Shown piece by piece: positions 5,097-5,472 of a stretch of DNA of 5,472 nucleotides. The position numbers and the translations under genes were made by a program. How positions within the stretch are numbered: position 1 is the stretch's first letter; the number at the start of each line of letters is the position of its first letter. Source of the stretch: Myxococcaceae bacterium (GTDB lineage: Bacteria; Myxococcota; Myxococcia; Myxococcales; Myxococcaceae); contig JAGSPQ010000305.1 in the NCBI GenBank assembly GCA_018262385.1, positions 1 to 5,472 on the forward strand, read 5' to 3'. Under the pieces are notes generated by a model, which was not told the origin of the DNA, made no database searches, and was given only the letters and a program-made list of their open reading frames with translations.

Positions 5097-5472
5097 TCAG
5101 GCGGCGCAGGTGAAGTCCCGGCCCTCCTGCCACCCGGCCGCGGTGAGGAACTTCCGGATGTTCTGCCGCGCACCCTTCGCGCCAACCGCGGCGACCAGGT
5201 GCCCGGCCGGCGGTCCGAGCTCCGCCAGCCCCACCACCGGCGCGCCGTCGATCTCCATCCCGATCTTTCGCGGGTTCACCTCGAGGAAGCGATCGACGCC
5301 CTTCAGGCGGCGCGACAGCTTGAGGCCGATCTCTCCTGCGCCCCAGATCGAGATTGGCCGCTTCAGCAGCGGAGCGAGGAACCGCGCCTTCAGATCGAGG
5401 TGCCGCTCGAGCCCGTAGCGCGGATCGGTGCGGGTCACCCGGCGGTCGTGATCCCGCCAGCGCACCAGCCGG
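5097..5472 (-). CDS. Partial CDS, glycosyltransferase-like C-terminal domain
   Basis: Only the 3' end is present: about 125 codons to the TGA at 5097-5099, with the frame still open at the right edge of the window. The GTG at 5463-5465 lies inside a stretch (RWRDH...RTDPRY) that reads as internal protein, so I do not take it as the start. A Rossmann-like nucleotide-binding turn, IWGAGEIG, lies near 5351-5325, followed by a strand ending FLEVNPRKIG, then APVVGLAEL and a VAAVGAKGAR strand, ending GRDFTCAA. From memory this layout matches a domain found after the catalytic part of some bacterial family-2 glycosyltransferases. That part would lie outside the window, so the enzyme assignment is tentative; the dinucleotide-fold reading is firmer. 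It is co-directional with the downstream lipoprotein gene. Confidence 0.75.
   Translation of the reverse strand, partial: RLVRWRDHDRRVTRTDPRYGLERHLDLKARFLAPLLKRPISIWGAGEIGLKLSRRLKGVDRFLEVNPRKIGMEIDGAPVVGLAELGPPAGHLVAAVGAKGARQNIRKFLTAAGWQEGRDFTCAA

Overview
The window is very GC-rich DNA with GC-rich third codon positions. It probably comes from a myxobacterium (Myxococcota, perhaps the Myxococcus/Corallococcus/Archangium side). The main clue is the gene at 3022-5010: a lipoprotein with a short cysteine-rich head, a long Gly/Ala linker and a large beta-rich tail, a layout common in that group. A sigma-54-type promoter core near the left end also fits. The taxonomic call is inference; no rRNA or other marker is present.

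Layout, left to right. Positions 1-304 hold no gene I can support. They contain an extended inverted repeat (69-98), two competing GC hairpins (116-146) and a good -24/-12 core (193-208), then a ribosome binding site. Next is a small rightward gene (305-616) encoding a 103-residue protein that looks like a stand-alone, altered sigma-70 region 4. Two stable tetraloop hairpins (615-653) separate it from a convergent leftward gene (672-2180). That gene encodes a roughly 500-residue M3-peptidase-like protein whose zinc-binding HEXXH motif appears to be lost. Its start lies almost back to back with a rightward RluA/RluD-family rRNA pseudouridine synthase gene (2186-3046) that has an S4 domain and an intact catalytic Asp. 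The synthase gene ends inside the 3' end of the leftward lipoprotein gene (3022-5010), a 25-bp tail-to-tail overlap. Upstream of the lipoprotein, on the same strand and cut by the window edge, is the 3' end of a gene (5097-5472) with a Rossmann-like GAGEIG motif. It resembles the C-terminal domain of some family-2 glycosyltransferases.

The genes do not form an obvious single pathway. Transcription units alternate in direction with very tight junctions. The pseudouridine synthase is housekeeping (ribosome maturation), and the lipoprotein is predicted to be an envelope or surface protein. The sigma-like small protein and the pseudo-peptidase are the least explained. The most interesting signal is the small protein: it keeps the sigma region 4 framework (EEKVLRMRYG, then an I-E pair at sigma-like spacing), but acidic and hydrophobic residues replace the basic DNA-reading helix. 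It sits behind a probable sigma-54 promoter.
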